From contig NZ_BCXE01000022.1 in assembly GCF_001894945.1 (NCBI RefSeq), positions 124,001 to 188,000 of the forward strand: a stretch of DNA of 64,000 bases, in the 5' to 3' direction. Below are positions 1 through 8,054 of this stretch, one piece after another. This DNA comes from Rhodococcus ruber NBRC 15591. GTDB lineage: Bacteria; Actinomycetota; Actinomycetes; Mycobacteriales; Mycobacteriaceae. The first letter of the stretch is position 1. Every line of letters begins with the position of its first letter. Both the position numbers and the translations under genes were made by a program. The notes below the pieces were generated by a model, which was not told the origin of the DNA, did no database searches, and worked only from the letters and a program-made list of their open reading frames with translations.

Positions 1-53
1 TACCGAGGGGACGGAACGCCCGTCCCGGACGGACAACCGAGAGGAACACCACC

Positions 54-143
54 GTGCGAGAACTCGTCGAGACAGCGTTCATGGCAATCCACACTCCTCT
101 GGTGAACGCCTACACCATCCTGATCAACATGATTCCCAGCTGA
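54..143 (+). CDS. candidate 29-residue small protein (or tail of a gene entering from the left)
   Basis: A GTG-started frame of 29 codons with GAGAGGAAC at 39-47 at a normal ribosome-binding distance, and a perfect hairpin starting 7 bases after the stop. The peptide begins MRELVETAF and ends ILINMIPS; it is moderately hydrophobic with no recognisable signal or motif. The frame stays open to the left edge, so it could instead be the last codons of a longer gene. The ribosome-binding site and terminator-like context favour a short independent gene. Family not recognised. Confidence 0.35.
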   Translation: MRELVETAFMAIHTPLVNAYTILINMIPS

Positions 144-150
144 TTCCGCG

Positions 151-177
151 GCGGCGCCGGGACGATCCCGGCGCCGC
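151..177. terminator. hairpin terminator, 12-bp perfect stem
   Basis: GCGGCGCCGGGA and TCCCGGCGCCGC pair perfectly around a 3-base loop, followed by TT. It closes the short frame ending at 143 and lies ahead of the start at 212. There is no long U-tract, which is usual for high-GC actinobacteria. Confidence 0.6.
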
Positions 178-211
178 TTCCGCGAACCCGGACCAGGCGG
201 AGGAAGGCACG

Positions 212-1576
212 ATGGGCATCACGTATTCGAGCGTCGTCGACGCGCCGCGCGGCGACGTCTTCGACTGGCACAGCCGGCCGGGCGCGATCATGCGTCTGCT
301 CCCCCCGTGGCAGCCGCTGCGGGTGATCTCCGAGAGCGAGTCCCTGAAGTCGGGCCGGGCCGTGCTCGGCCTGCCCGGCGGACTGCGGTGGGTCGCCGAA
401 CACCAGGCCGACGCCTACGACCCGCCCGCGCGATTCGTCGACAGCGTCGGCCGCGACGGGCTCACCTCGCTGCCCGCCGGACTGGTGATGCCGTGGCGGC
501 ACGAGCACACCTTCGAGGCGCTCGGCTCCCGTCGCACCCGGGTCGTCGACCGAGTCGACACGCCCGTCCCGGAGTTGCTGCTGAAGCAGACCTTCTACTA
601 CCGGCACCGCCAGCTCGCCGACGACCTCGCCGCCCATCAGTGGTCGCACGAGCAGGGAGTGCGACCCGCGACGGTCGCCGTCACCGGATCGTCGGGTCTC
701 GTCGGCACCGCGCTGTGCGCCTACCTGAGCACCGGCGGCTACCGGGTCGTCCGGCTCGTGCGCGGCGAACCGCGCGGCGACGACGAACGTCGCTGGGATC
801 CGGACGCGCCCGCACCCGACCTGCTCGAGGGCATCGACGCCGTCGTCCACCTCGCCGGCGCCTCGATCTCCGGTCGCTTCAACGCCGCCCACAAGGCCGC
901 GATCAGGGACAGCCGGATCCGGCCCACCCGGCTGCTGGCCGAACTCGCGGCACGCACCCCCAACGGGCCGGCGACGTTCGTCTCCGCGTCGGCGATCGGG
1001 CTCTACGGCTACGACCGGGGCGACGAACCGCTCGCCGAGGACGCGCAGCAGGGGTCCGGGTTCCTCGCCGACGTCGTCGCCGACTGGGAGGCCGCCACCG
1101 CTCCCGCCTCGTCCGGTGGACTGCGCGTGGTGCTGGTGCGGACCGGCATCGTGCAGACCCCGCGCGGCGGGCCGCTGCAGCTGCTGCGCCCGCTGTTCGA
1201 GGCCGGGCTCGGCGGCCGGCTCGGCAGCGGCCGGCAGTGGCTGTCGTGGATCGACCTCGACGACCTGCTCGACGTCTACCACCGGGCCCTCGCCGATCCG
1301 AGGATCAGGGGACCGATCAATGCCGTTGCCCCCGAACCGGTTCGCAACGACGAATACACCCGCACGCTCGCGCGGGTGCTGCACCGGCCGGCGCTGCTGC
1401 CGGTGCCGGGATTCGGGCCCCGGCTGCTGCTCGGCGACGAGGGCGCGCGGGAGGTCGCCACCGCCGATCAGTGCGTGGTCCCGCAGTGCCTGGTCGACCA
1501 CGGCCACCGGTTCCGCCGGCCGAAGCTCGAAGCCTGCCTGCGACACCAGCTCGGACACATCGTGGAGAACGAATGA
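212..1576 (+). CDS. TIGR01777-type NAD-dependent epimerase with N-terminal SRPBCC domain
   Basis: 454 residues. The first ~150 resemble a SRPBCC/START-like ligand-binding domain. From about residue 155 an extended-SDR Rossmann fold begins with VTGSSGLVG, the glycine-rich NAD(P)-binding loop, as in the TIGR01777 (SulA/YfcH-like) family; the actinobacterial branch often carries this fusion. The enzymatic substrate is not known for the family. GGAGGAAGGC precedes the ATG. The stop overlaps the next start by 4 bp (ATGA), so the two Rossmann proteins are translationally coupled and probably act on related substrates (inference). Confidence 0.85.
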   Translation: MGITYSSVVDAPRGDVFDWHSRPGAIMRLLPPWQPLRVISESESLKSGRAVLGLPGGLRWVAEHQADAYDPPARFVDSVGRDGLTSLPAGLVMPWRHEHTFEALGSRRTRVVDRVDTPVPELLLKQTFYYRHRQLADDLAAHQWSHEQGVRPATVAVTGSSGLVGTALCAYLSTGGYRVVRLVRGEPRGDDERRWDPDAPAPDLLEGIDAVVHLAGASISGRFNAAHKAAIRDSRIRPTRLLAELAARTPNGPATFVSASAIGLYGYDRGDEPLAEDAQQGSGFLADVVADWEAATAPASSGGLRVVLVRTGIVQTPRGGPLQLLRPLFEAGLGGRLGSGRQWLSWIDLDDLLDVYHRALADPRIRGPINAVAPEPVRNDEYTRTLARVLHRPALLPVPGFGPRLLLGDEGAREVATADQCVVPQCLVDHGHRFRRPKLEACLRHQLGHIVENE

Positions 1577-3114
1577 ACACCCCTGCGCTGCGCATCCTCG
1601 TCACCGGCGCCACCGGCTACATCGGGGGCCGGCTCGCGCCGCTGCTTGTCGACGCGGGCCACCGGGTGCGGGTCCTGGCCCGCACCCCGGACAAGCTGCG
1701 GGACGTGCCGTGGGCCGGCGACGTCGAGATCGTGCGCGGTGACCTGACCGATCCGCAGTCCCTGGCCGTCGCCTGCCGGGACGTCGACGTCCTGTACTAC
1801 CTGGTGCATTCGATGGGTGGGCGCGGGGAGTTCATCGACACCGAGCGCGCGGAAGCCGAGAACGTCGCCGCCGCTGCCCGCGCGGCCGGGGTGCGGCGCA
1901 TCGTGTATCTCGGTGGGCTGCATCCGGACACGGCCGACCTCTCCACCCATCTGCGGTCCCGGGAGCAGGTCGGCCGGATCCTCGTCGAATCCGGGGTGCC
2001 CACCCTGGTGCTGCAGGCCGGGGTGGTGATCGGTTCGGGCTCCGCGTCGTTCGAGATGATCCGGCACCTGAGCAACCGTCTGCCCCTGATGACCACCCCG
2101 AAGTGGGTGAACAACAGGATCCAGCCCATCGCGGTGCGCGACGTGCTGCACTACCTGGTGGGCGCCGCCACCGCTCCGCTCCCCCGCAGCCGCACCTACG
2201 ACATCGGCGGCCCGGACGTGCTGCGCTACGGCGAGATGATGCAGGTGTATGCCGAGGTCGCTGGGCTGCGCCGGCGGCGCATCCTGGTGCTGCCCGTCCT
2301 CACCCCGAAGCTCGCCGGGCTGTGGATCGGGCTGGTCACCCCTATCCCGCCGTCGCTGGGCCGGGCCCTGATCGAATCGCTGAGCAACGACGCGGTGGTC
2401 TCCGAACACGACATCGACGACGTGATCCCCCCGCCGCCCGGCGGACTGACCGGCTACCGGGAGGCGGTCGGGTTGGCGCTGCACAAGATCGAGCGCGGCG
2501 ACGTCGAAACCACCTGGGCGAGTGCGTCACCCGTCGGTGCGCCGGCCGAACCGCTGCCGTCCGATCCGCACTGGGCGGGCGAGGTGGTCTTCGTGGACGA
2601 GCGCCGCATCGACTGCGACACCGACGCGGGCACGGTGTGGGAGGTCGTCGAGAGCATCGGCGGCGAGAACGGCTGGTACTCCTTCCCCCTCGCCTGGACG
2701 ATCCGCGGGTGGCTCGACCGCTTCGCCGGCGGCGTCGGCCTGTCCCGGGGCCGCCGGAATCCGCGCACCCTGCACACCGGGGACGCGCTCGACTTCTGGC
2801 GCGTCGAGCGCCTCGAGCGGCCCACCCTGCTGCGGCTGCGGGCCGAGATGCGGGCACCGGGCGGGGCCTGGCTCGAGTGGCGTATCGAACCGCTCGATCC
2901 GGGCCGGGCCCGGCTGCACCAGCGGGCGATCTTCTTCCCGAAGGGACTTGCGGGACGGGTCTACTGGTACGCGCTCGTGCCGTTCCACGGCATCATCTTC
3001 AAGGGCATGCTCGAGAACATCGCGGGCGCCGCGCACCGAGCCGCTCGCGATCCGGCACGCACCCCGCCCGCCGACCCGATGTCACATCCGGTCGATTCGA
3101 TCGACGCAATGTGA
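1573..3114 (+). CDS. DUF2867 NAD(P)-binding protein (atypical SDR)
   Basis: 513 residues from the ATG that overlaps the preceding stop. The N-terminus carries VTGATGYIGGRLAPLL, the Rossmann glycine loop of NmrA/complex I 39-kDa-type atypical SDRs. The C-terminal ~160 residues (from about VFVDERRIDCDTD) match the DUF2867 domain, an SRPBCC-like fold. The gene therefore has the same two modules as its upstream neighbour in reverse order (Rossmann then SRPBCC). Function unknown; possibly a lipid or quinone-related oxidoreductase or a redox sensor (inference). Its stop codon lies inside the palindromic repeat at 3079-3117. Confidence 0.85.
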   Translation: MNTPALRILVTGATGYIGGRLAPLLVDAGHRVRVLARTPDKLRDVPWAGDVEIVRGDLTDPQSLAVACRDVDVLYYLVHSMGGRGEFIDTERAEAENVAAAARAAGVRRIVYLGGLHPDTADLSTHLRSREQVGRILVESGVPTLVLQAGVVIGSGSASFEMIRHLSNRLPLMTTPKWVNNRIQPIAVRDVLHYLVGAATAPLPRSRTYDIGGPDVLRYGEMMQVYAEVAGLRRRRILVLPVLTPKLAGLWIGLVTPIPPSLGRALIESLSNDAVVSEHDIDDVIPPPPGGLTGYREAVGLALHKIERGDVETTWASASPVGAPAEPLPSDPHWAGEVVFVDERRIDCDTDAGTVWEVVESIGGENGWYSFPLAWTIRGWLDRFAGGVGLSRGRRNPRTLHTGDALDFWRVERLERPTLLRLRAEMRAPGGAWLEWRIEPLDPGRARLHQRAIFFPKGLAGRVYWYALVPFHGIIFKGMLENIAGAAHRAARDPARTPPADPMSHPVDSIDAM

Positions 3115-3117
3115 CAT
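3079..3117. repeat. 39-bp palindromic repeat, copy A
   Basis: Arms ATGTCACAT and ATGTGACAT enclose a second inverted pair GTCGAT/ATCGAC around TCG. A copy of the same length and orientation lies at 5162-5200. This copy sits between two convergent genes and contains the stop codon of the DUF2867 gene, so it may also act as a bidirectional terminator. Confidence 0.85.
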
Positions 3118-3163
3118 TGGGTCGCGGCGGGCGGGCGCGGCGGACTGACGGTCGCGGCGGGCG

Positions 3164-5029
3164 TCAGTCGCGGGTGGTCGCGCGTCGCTCGTCGGCTTCC
3201 CGTTGCGCGACGCCCTCGGCGGACTCGGCGAACTCCGGGGTGTCGAACACCTCGCCGCCGAGGGGGTCCTGCGGGCGGGCACCGTGGTCGATTTCGACCC
3301 GTCCGGTGTCGGCGTCGACGCTGACCGAACGGGCCGGCAGCTCGTGCACGGCGACGACGAGCGGTGCGCGGGTCTCCGGCGCTGCGGCGCCGTTTCCGTT
3401 GGTGTCGAGGCCGGCGAGCGTCGCGGAGATGCCCCGCCGGTGGGGGGCACCGTGGCCGCCCGGGGCGGGCGTCGCCGCGCTCACCGCAATCTGGAGGTAC
3501 CGGGGCGCGGTCGCCACCTCGTAGCGGAACGCCTTGAGCATCGACACGCAGGCCAGCACCATGACGATCGAGAACGGCACCGCCGTTGCGATGGATGCGG
3601 TCTGCAGCGCGGTCAGCGATCCGCTGCCGCCGACGAGCAGCAGCACCGCCGCCGCGATCCCTTCGAGCACCGCCCAGTAGACGCGCGTGATCCTCGGGGT
3701 CTCGAGGTTGCCGCCGGTGGCGAGGATGTCGATCACGAGCGAACCCGAGTCCGAGGATGTCACGAAGAAGAACACGACCACGAGGATCGCGAGCAGGCTC
3801 GTCACCACGGCCAGCGGAAGGCCGTCGAGGAGGACGAACAGCGAGGTGTCGGTGTCCACGGTGCCGTCCGCGGCGAGCATGGTGCCCTCGTCGCGCTGCC
3901 GCAGGATTCCGGAGTCGCCGAAGATCGTGAACCACAGCGACGCGACGAACGTGGGGGCGAGCAGAACACCGAAGACGAACTCCCGGATCGTGCGGCCGCG
4001 GGAGATGCGGGCGATGAACATGCCGACGAACGGCGCCCAGCTCATCCACCAGCCCCAGTAGAAGATCGTCCACGCGCCCGACCAGCCGTCCTCGGCGAAC
4101 GGTGCGGTGCGCAGCATCAGCTCCGGCAGGGCCTGCGCGTAGCCGCCGAGGTTCTGCACCCACGACTGCAGCAGGAACAGCGTCGGCCCTAGCAGCAGGA
4201 CGAACACCGCAAGCGAGGCCGCCAGCACCATGTTGATGTTGGACAGCCATTTCAGGCCGCGCGAGACGCCGGAGACCACCGAGAAGGTCGCCAGGCCCGT
4301 CACCCCGACGATCAGCCCGACGGTGAGCCAGTTGTTCGTCTCGACCCAGCCCAGGTAGTCGAGGCCCGCCGAGATCTGCTGGACGCCGAAGCCGAGAGAG
4401 GTGGCGACGCCGAAGAGGGTGCCGACGATCGCGATCGTGTCGATCGCGTGCCCGATCGGTCCCTCGACGCGGGCGCGTCCGAGGAGCGGTTCGAGCAGCC
4501 AGCGCACCGACAGCGGCCGGCCCTTGCGGTACGTCATGTAGGCCAGACCGAGGCCGACGACGACGTAGATCGCCCACGCGTGCAGACCCCAGTGGAACAT
4601 GGTCAGTTCCATCGCCTGATTGGCGGCGGCGTCCGTCGAACCGGGGATCCGGCCTGCCTGCGGGGGATCGACGTAGTGCGAGAGTGGTTCGGCGACACCG
4701 TAGAACACCAGGCCGATGCCCATGCCGGCGCTGAAGAGCATCGCGAACCAGGACAGCATTCCGAACTCGGGTTGTTCGTCGTCGCGGCCGAGTTTGATGT
4801 TGCCGACGCGGCTGAGGCCGCAGTACAGGGCGAAGATCACGAATCCGGTGGCGATCAGGATGTACCACCAGCCGACGCCGTCGGTGATGGCACGGTTGAG
4901 CGCGTCGACCGCCCCCTCGGCCGATCCCGCGTAGACGACCGCGAACACGATCATCCCGAGGATCACGAGCGAGGCGGGAACGAAGACGGGCTTGAGCAAA
5001 CCCCGCCATGCGTCGCGGATCATCTTCAC
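3164..5029 (-). CDS. BCCT family transporter (glycine betaine/choline/carnitine type)
   Basis: 621 residues. About twelve membrane segments, with the hallmark BCCT stretches GMLSWFAMLFSAGMGIGL early and FYWGWWMSWAPFVGMFIAR in the middle; these form the glycine-rich stretch and aromatic substrate box of BetP-like carriers. The family imports quaternary-ammonium osmolytes, usually with Na+ or H+. The last ~110 residues are hydrophilic and charged, a cytoplasmic tail that in BetP-type carriers senses osmotic stress. The exact substrate cannot be read from sequence. The gene stands alone, bracketed by the two 39-bp repeats. Confidence 0.93.
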   Translation of the reverse strand: MKMIRDAWRGLLKPVFVPASLVILGMIVFAVVYAGSAEGAVDALNRAITDGVGWWYILIATGFVIFALYCGLSRVGNIKLGRDDEQPEFGMLSWFAMLFSAGMGIGLVFYGVAEPLSHYVDPPQAGRIPGSTDAAANQAMELTMFHWGLHAWAIYVVVGLGLAYMTYRKGRPLSVRWLLEPLLGRARVEGPIGHAIDTIAIVGTLFGVATSLGFGVQQISAGLDYLGWVETNNWLTVGLIVGVTGLATFSVVSGVSRGLKWLSNINMVLAASLAVFVLLLGPTLFLLQSWVQNLGGYAQALPELMLRTAPFAEDGWSGAWTIFYWGWWMSWAPFVGMFIARISRGRTIREFVFGVLLAPTFVASLWFTIFGDSGILRQRDEGTMLAADGTVDTDTSLFVLLDGLPLAVVTSLLAILVVVFFFVTSSDSGSLVIDILATGGNLETPRITRVYWAVLEGIAAAVLLLVGGSGSLTALQTASIATAVPFSIVMVLACVSMLKAFRYEVATAPRYLQIAVSAATPAPGGHGAPHRRGISATLAGLDTNGNGAAAPETRAPLVVAVHELPARSVSVDADTGRVEIDHGARPQDPLGGEVFDTPEFAESAEGVAQREADERRATTRD

Positions 5030-5161
5030 CAGCTCCTCGTGTCGCGACGAGCCGGGTCCGACGATCGGAAGGCTCGTCCACGTCGCGAATCGAACCTAAC
5101 AGAGCCGGGGCGTGCCCGGGGGAAACGCATCCGGGCCCCGGCGCCGCCCGCGCGCGACCGA

Positions 5162-5200
5162 ATGTCACATGCGATCGATGGAACCGACGCAATGTGACAT
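5162..5200. repeat. 39-bp palindromic repeat, copy B
   Basis: Arms ATGTCACAT and ATGTGACAT are identical to copy A. The interior is degenerate (ATCGAT / ACCGAC) but the GCA before the right arm and the total length are conserved. It lies between the lipocalin stop (5251) and the transporter start (5029), both on the minus strand. Confidence 0.85.
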
Positions 5201-5250
5201 TCGGCCGGGCAGGCGGGGCCGGTGCGAGTCCGCTACGCGCAGAACACCGT

Positions 5251-5832
5251 TCACACGGTGCAGAGCGGTTTGATCTCCTGCAGGCCCTCCGTGGTGGGCG
5301 AGGTGAGCATGAGGCAGCTGTTGTAGCCCTGCTGCTCGACCACGGACCGGATCTGCTGCCACGCGGCGGCGTCGACCACCGGTGACCGGGACAGGACGAA
5401 CCCGGAGACCCGGGTCGGATCCCCCACGAGCGCCCACGAGTAGTCGTCCGCGAGATAGCCGACGATGTAGTTGCTCGGCCCGTCCAGGGAATCCTGGGTC
5501 GGCACCCCGGGGAAGCTCACGTGCAGCGAGGCGGTGTCGTTGACCCGCGCGTTGCCGACGATTCCCCGCCGCTCCCCCGTGACGGTGGTGCACGAATTCT
5601 CCACCCGCACGTTGCGCTCGTCGATCAGCGAGTAGTTCGCGGTGGTGTCGAGCACACAGTCGAGGTTGAAGGGCGCGGGGTTGGCGGCCAGTTGATACCA
5701 GGTGCCCATGTACCGGTTCACGTCGAGCTCCGCCACGGGGGTGAGCGGGGCTGCCTGCGCCGGTGCCGCCATGAGGGCGGCGCCCGCGGCGGCCAGGGCG
5801 GCCGCCGCGAGGCCTCGGATCGTTCGTCTCAC
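5251..5832 (-). CDS. secreted lipocalin family protein
   Basis: 193 residues. A Sec signal peptide (RRTIRGLAAAALAAAGAAL, then AQAAP) leads into the lipocalin signature at residues 40-50, where GTWYQ is the conserved first strand. Four cysteines could pair outside the cell. Lipocalins bind small hydrophobic ligands in a beta-barrel. It begins 23 bases after the fasciclin gene on the same strand, so the two are probably one transcript driven by the SigK-type promoter at 6595-6621. The ligand is unknown. Confidence 0.85.
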   Translation of the reverse strand: MRRTIRGLAAAALAAAGAALMAAPAQAAPLTPVAELDVNRYMGTWYQLAANPAPFNLDCVLDTTANYSLIDERNVRVENSCTTVTGERRGIVGNARVNDTASLHVSFPGVPTQDSLDGPSNYIVGYLADDYSWALVGDPTRVSGFVLSRSPVVDAAAWQQIRSVVEQQGYNSCLMLTSPTTEGLQEIKPLCTV

Positions 5833-5855
5833 GTCACTCCTCCGGTGCTACCGGG

Positions 5856-6533
5856 TCACTGCTGCGGCGCCGGCGGCAGCAGGACGGAGTCGACCAGGTA
5901 GACGGTCGCGTTGGCCGTCTCGATACCGCCGCAGATGACGTTGGCGTCGTTGACCTTCCATTCCTCGCCGCTGCCGGTCACCTCGACCGTACCGCCCTGG
6001 ACGGTGGTCTGGGTGCCCTCGATGTCCGACGGCGGGATCTGGCCGGGGACGACGTGGTAGGTGAGGATGCTCGTGAGGGTGGCCGTGTCGGTCTTCAGGG
6101 TCTCGATGGTGGCCGGATCGACCTTGGCGAAGGCGTCGTCGACCGGCGCGAACACGGTGAACTCACCGCCGTTGAGCGTGTCGACGAGGTTGACCTCCGG
6201 GTTGAGCTGCCCGCTGATCGCCGCATTCAACTGCGTCAGAATCGGAATCTCGGCGACAGCAGTCCCGACGGGTTGCTGTGCGATGGACTCCAGCGAGCCC
6301 GGCCCACTGGGAACCTGCTCGGCGTACGCGGCGCAACCCGGACCCACCGGACCGGACGCCATGGCCTCCTCGGACGTGGTGGGAGACATCGCCGACGTGG
6401 CGCTCTCCATCGCCGACGTCGCCGACGTCGCCGTCGACGAGCCGGAGTCGTCGGACGAGCACGCCGCGACGCCCATCAACGCCATCGCGCCGATTCCGAC
6501 TGCCGCCAAGCTCTTTCGCGTGTTGATAACCAT
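5856..6533 (-). CDS. fasciclin-domain lipoprotein, MPT70/MPT83-like
   Basis: 225 residues. A lipoprotein signal with VAAC (Cys25), then a Ser/Thr-rich linker, then one fasciclin (FAS1) domain with the H1 motif FTVFAPVDDAF and the H2 region LTYHVVPG. FAS1 domains mediate adhesion or binding at the cell surface. In mycobacteria the homologues MPT70 and MPT83 are controlled by SigK and its anti-sigma factor RskA; both lie less than 1 kb away here. The ATG at 6533 is preceded by a purine-rich site (GAAGGGAAGAGG). A SigK-like promoter lies about 60 bases upstream. Confidence 0.9.
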   Translation of the reverse strand: MVINTRKSLAAVGIGAMALMGVAACSSDDSGSSTATSATSAMESATSAMSPTTSEEAMASGPVGPGCAAYAEQVPSGPGSLESIAQQPVGTAVAEIPILTQLNAAISGQLNPEVNLVDTLNGGEFTVFAPVDDAFAKVDPATIETLKTDTATLTSILTYHVVPGQIPPSDIEGTQTTVQGGTVEVTGSGEEWKVNDANVICGGIETANATVYLVDSVLLPPAPQQ

Positions 6534-6594
6534 GGCCCTCTTCCCTTCGGTGTCGTGATCCGTGCGACCACGTCGGTCAGGTGTGTCATCTGCC

Positions 6595-6621
6595 ATTCGG
6601 CACGGTCGGGAGGGCGGATGG
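6595..6621 (-). promoter_or_regulatory. SigK-type promoter for the fasciclin-lipocalin unit
   Basis: On the minus strand CCATCC (6621-6616) is followed after 15 bases by CCGAAT (6600-6595). These are the -35 and -10 hexamers described for mycobacterial SigK promoters. The predicted start of transcription lies near 6588, giving a leader of about 55 bases. Confidence 0.65.
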
Positions 6622-6646
6622 GTGGATGCCGAGAAATTCTTTCGAC

Positions 6647-6673
6647 CCATCCGATTCCGGCCAGGCTCCGAAC
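6647..6673 (+). promoter_or_regulatory. second SigK-type promoter, divergent, for the hydrolase gene
   Basis: CCATCC (6647-6652), a 15-base spacer identical in length to the opposite promoter, then CCGAAC (6668-6673; one mismatch to CCGAAT). The hydrolase ATG is only 8 bases further on, so a transcript from here would be leaderless or nearly so. Confidence 0.5.
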
Positions 6674-6680
6674 AACGGGC

Positions 6681-7310
6681 ATGGAGATCGTATCGAACCG
6701 GCCCCGCGCTCATGTGCTGGTTCTGCCAGGTGGCAAGCCGGTCAGCACCTCCGCCGCCCGGCCGTGGCACCTGTCCGCGCTGCGGATGACCTTGTTGACC
6801 GAGTCCCTGCGGTCCCGGCTGAGCATGTACGACATCACCGTCGGCCAGGTGCGCTACACCTACCGCGGTTGGAACGGGGACCGGATGAGTCCCGTCCACG
6901 ATGCCCTGCGGGCCCTCGACGAGGTGCGCCGGCGGCGCGGTGACGTCCGGATCGGGCTCGTCGGTCACTCCATGGGCGGACGGGTCGCGGCCCACCTCGC
7001 GGCCCAGCCGGGCGTCGGGGCCGTCGTCGCGCTGGCACCGTGGTGGCCCGAGGACGACGGCGCGCTCGTCCCGCCCGAGCGACGACTCCTGGTCGTGCAC
7101 GGCACCGCCGACACGTGGTGCGATCCGCGCGTGAGCGCGGTGCAGACGGCCCGGGCCCGCGGCCGCGGCGTCGACGCCCAGTTCCGGCCGCTGGCGGGCG
7201 GCGGGCATTTCCTGCTCACCAAGCCGGGCTGGTGGCATGCCGTCACCGCCGAGTTCCTGCGCGAATCCCTGGCTCCGGCCGGCCGGGGCGCCGGAGGCGA
7301 CCATGCCTGA
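6681..7310 (+). CDS. alpha/beta hydrolase
   Basis: 209 residues from the ATG at 6681. The nucleophile elbow GHSMGG places Ser97; the acid is probably the Asp in VHGTADTWCDP and the base the His in GGGHFLL. No signal peptide, so cytoplasmic; substrate unknown. There is no ribosome-binding site before the ATG, which fits leaderless translation from the SigK-like promoter at 6647-6673. It stands between the fasciclin gene and sigK and is likely part of the SigK regulon (inference). Confidence 0.85.
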   Translation: MEIVSNRPRAHVLVLPGGKPVSTSAARPWHLSALRMTLLTESLRSRLSMYDITVGQVRYTYRGWNGDRMSPVHDALRALDEVRRRRGDVRIGLVGHSMGGRVAAHLAAQPGVGAVVALAPWWPEDDGALVPPERRLLVVHGTADTWCDPRVSAVQTARARGRGVDAQFRPLAGGGHFLLTKPGWWHAVTAEFLRESLAPAGRGAGGDHA

Positions 7311-7478
7311 CATCGCACACCGTTCCGCAGCTCCCCGGCTTTTCCGGAGGTGACCGCCGTGCTCGATTCGACCCTTGCCTCACCCCCCGGCCCCGGCCGC
7401 CCGGGCGGTCCGCCGGAGGATCGCTTGAGCCGCCCGAATCGCCCGACTAGGCTTTCGCTCGATGAGCGGACAGAGCCG

Positions 7479-8054
7479 ATGACCGGCGTCGGCGGACGTA
7501 CCGACACACTCGACGCGCTGCTCGCGCGCGTGGCGGCGCGGGATGCGGCTGCGTTCGCCGAGTTCTACGACCTGACCCGCGCCCGGGTGTACGGGATGAT
7601 TCTGCGGGTCCTGCGCGATCCCGGGTACAGCGAGGAGACCGCGCAGGAGGTCTACCTGCAGGTCTGGCGGTCGGCCTCCGGGTTCGACGCCGCGCAGGGT
7701 TCGGCGCTGTCCTGGCTGATCACTCTGGCGCACCGCCGTGCCGTCGACCGGGTGCGGTCCGAGCAGTCCGGAGCCGACCGCGAGGCCCGCTACGGCGCGA
7801 GCAACGTCGACGCGGCGTTCGACGTCGTCAGCGAGGAGGCGGCCCGGCGCGAGGATCGGCAGCAGGTCACCCACTGTCTGGGCACCCTGACCGACCTGCA
7901 ACGGCGGTCCGTCGAACTGGCCTACTACGGCGGTCTGACGTACCGCGAAGTGTCCGAACAACTTTCGGTCACGCTACCGACCGTGAAATCGAGAATCCGC
8001 GACGGACTGCTCCGTCTACGCAAGTGTCTGGGGGTGCAGGGCGATGAGGAGTGA
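7479..8054 (+). CDS. sigK: ECF sigma factor SigK
   Basis: 191 residues from the ATG at 7479; an in-frame GTG at 7350 would add 43 low-complexity residues absent from mycobacterial SigK. Sigma region 2 is recognisable (AAFAEFYDLTRARVYG... GYSEETAQEVYLQVWR), and region 4 carries the helix-turn-helix (LAYYGGLTYREVSEQL... VKSRIRDGLLRLRKCL). The close match to mycobacterial SigK plus the overlapping anti-sigma gene and nearby fasciclin gene support the name. SigK directs RNA polymerase to CCATCC/CCGAAT promoters. Confidence 0.92.
   Translation: MTGVGGRTDTLDALLARVAARDAAAFAEFYDLTRARVYGMILRVLRDPGYSEETAQEVYLQVWRSASGFDAAQGSALSWLITLAHRRAVDRVRSEQSGADREARYGASNVDAAFDVVSEEAARREDRQQVTHCLGTLTDLQRRSVELAYYGGLTYREVSEQLSVTLPTVKSRIRDGLLRLRKCLGVQGDEE

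Noticed and set aside
3079-5200. Insertion sequence or composite transposon around the BCCT gene
   Set aside because: No transposase and no target-site duplication were seen; only the paired 39-bp repeats are supported.
7434-7439. CCGAAT before sigK as an autoregulatory SigK promoter
   Set aside because: No CCATCC-like -35 lies at the 15-base spacing (CCGGAG instead), so autoregulation from this point is not supported.
7350-7478. GTG at 7350 as the sigK start
   Set aside because: The added 43 residues are low-complexity and absent from known SigK; the ATG at 7479 aligns with the family start.
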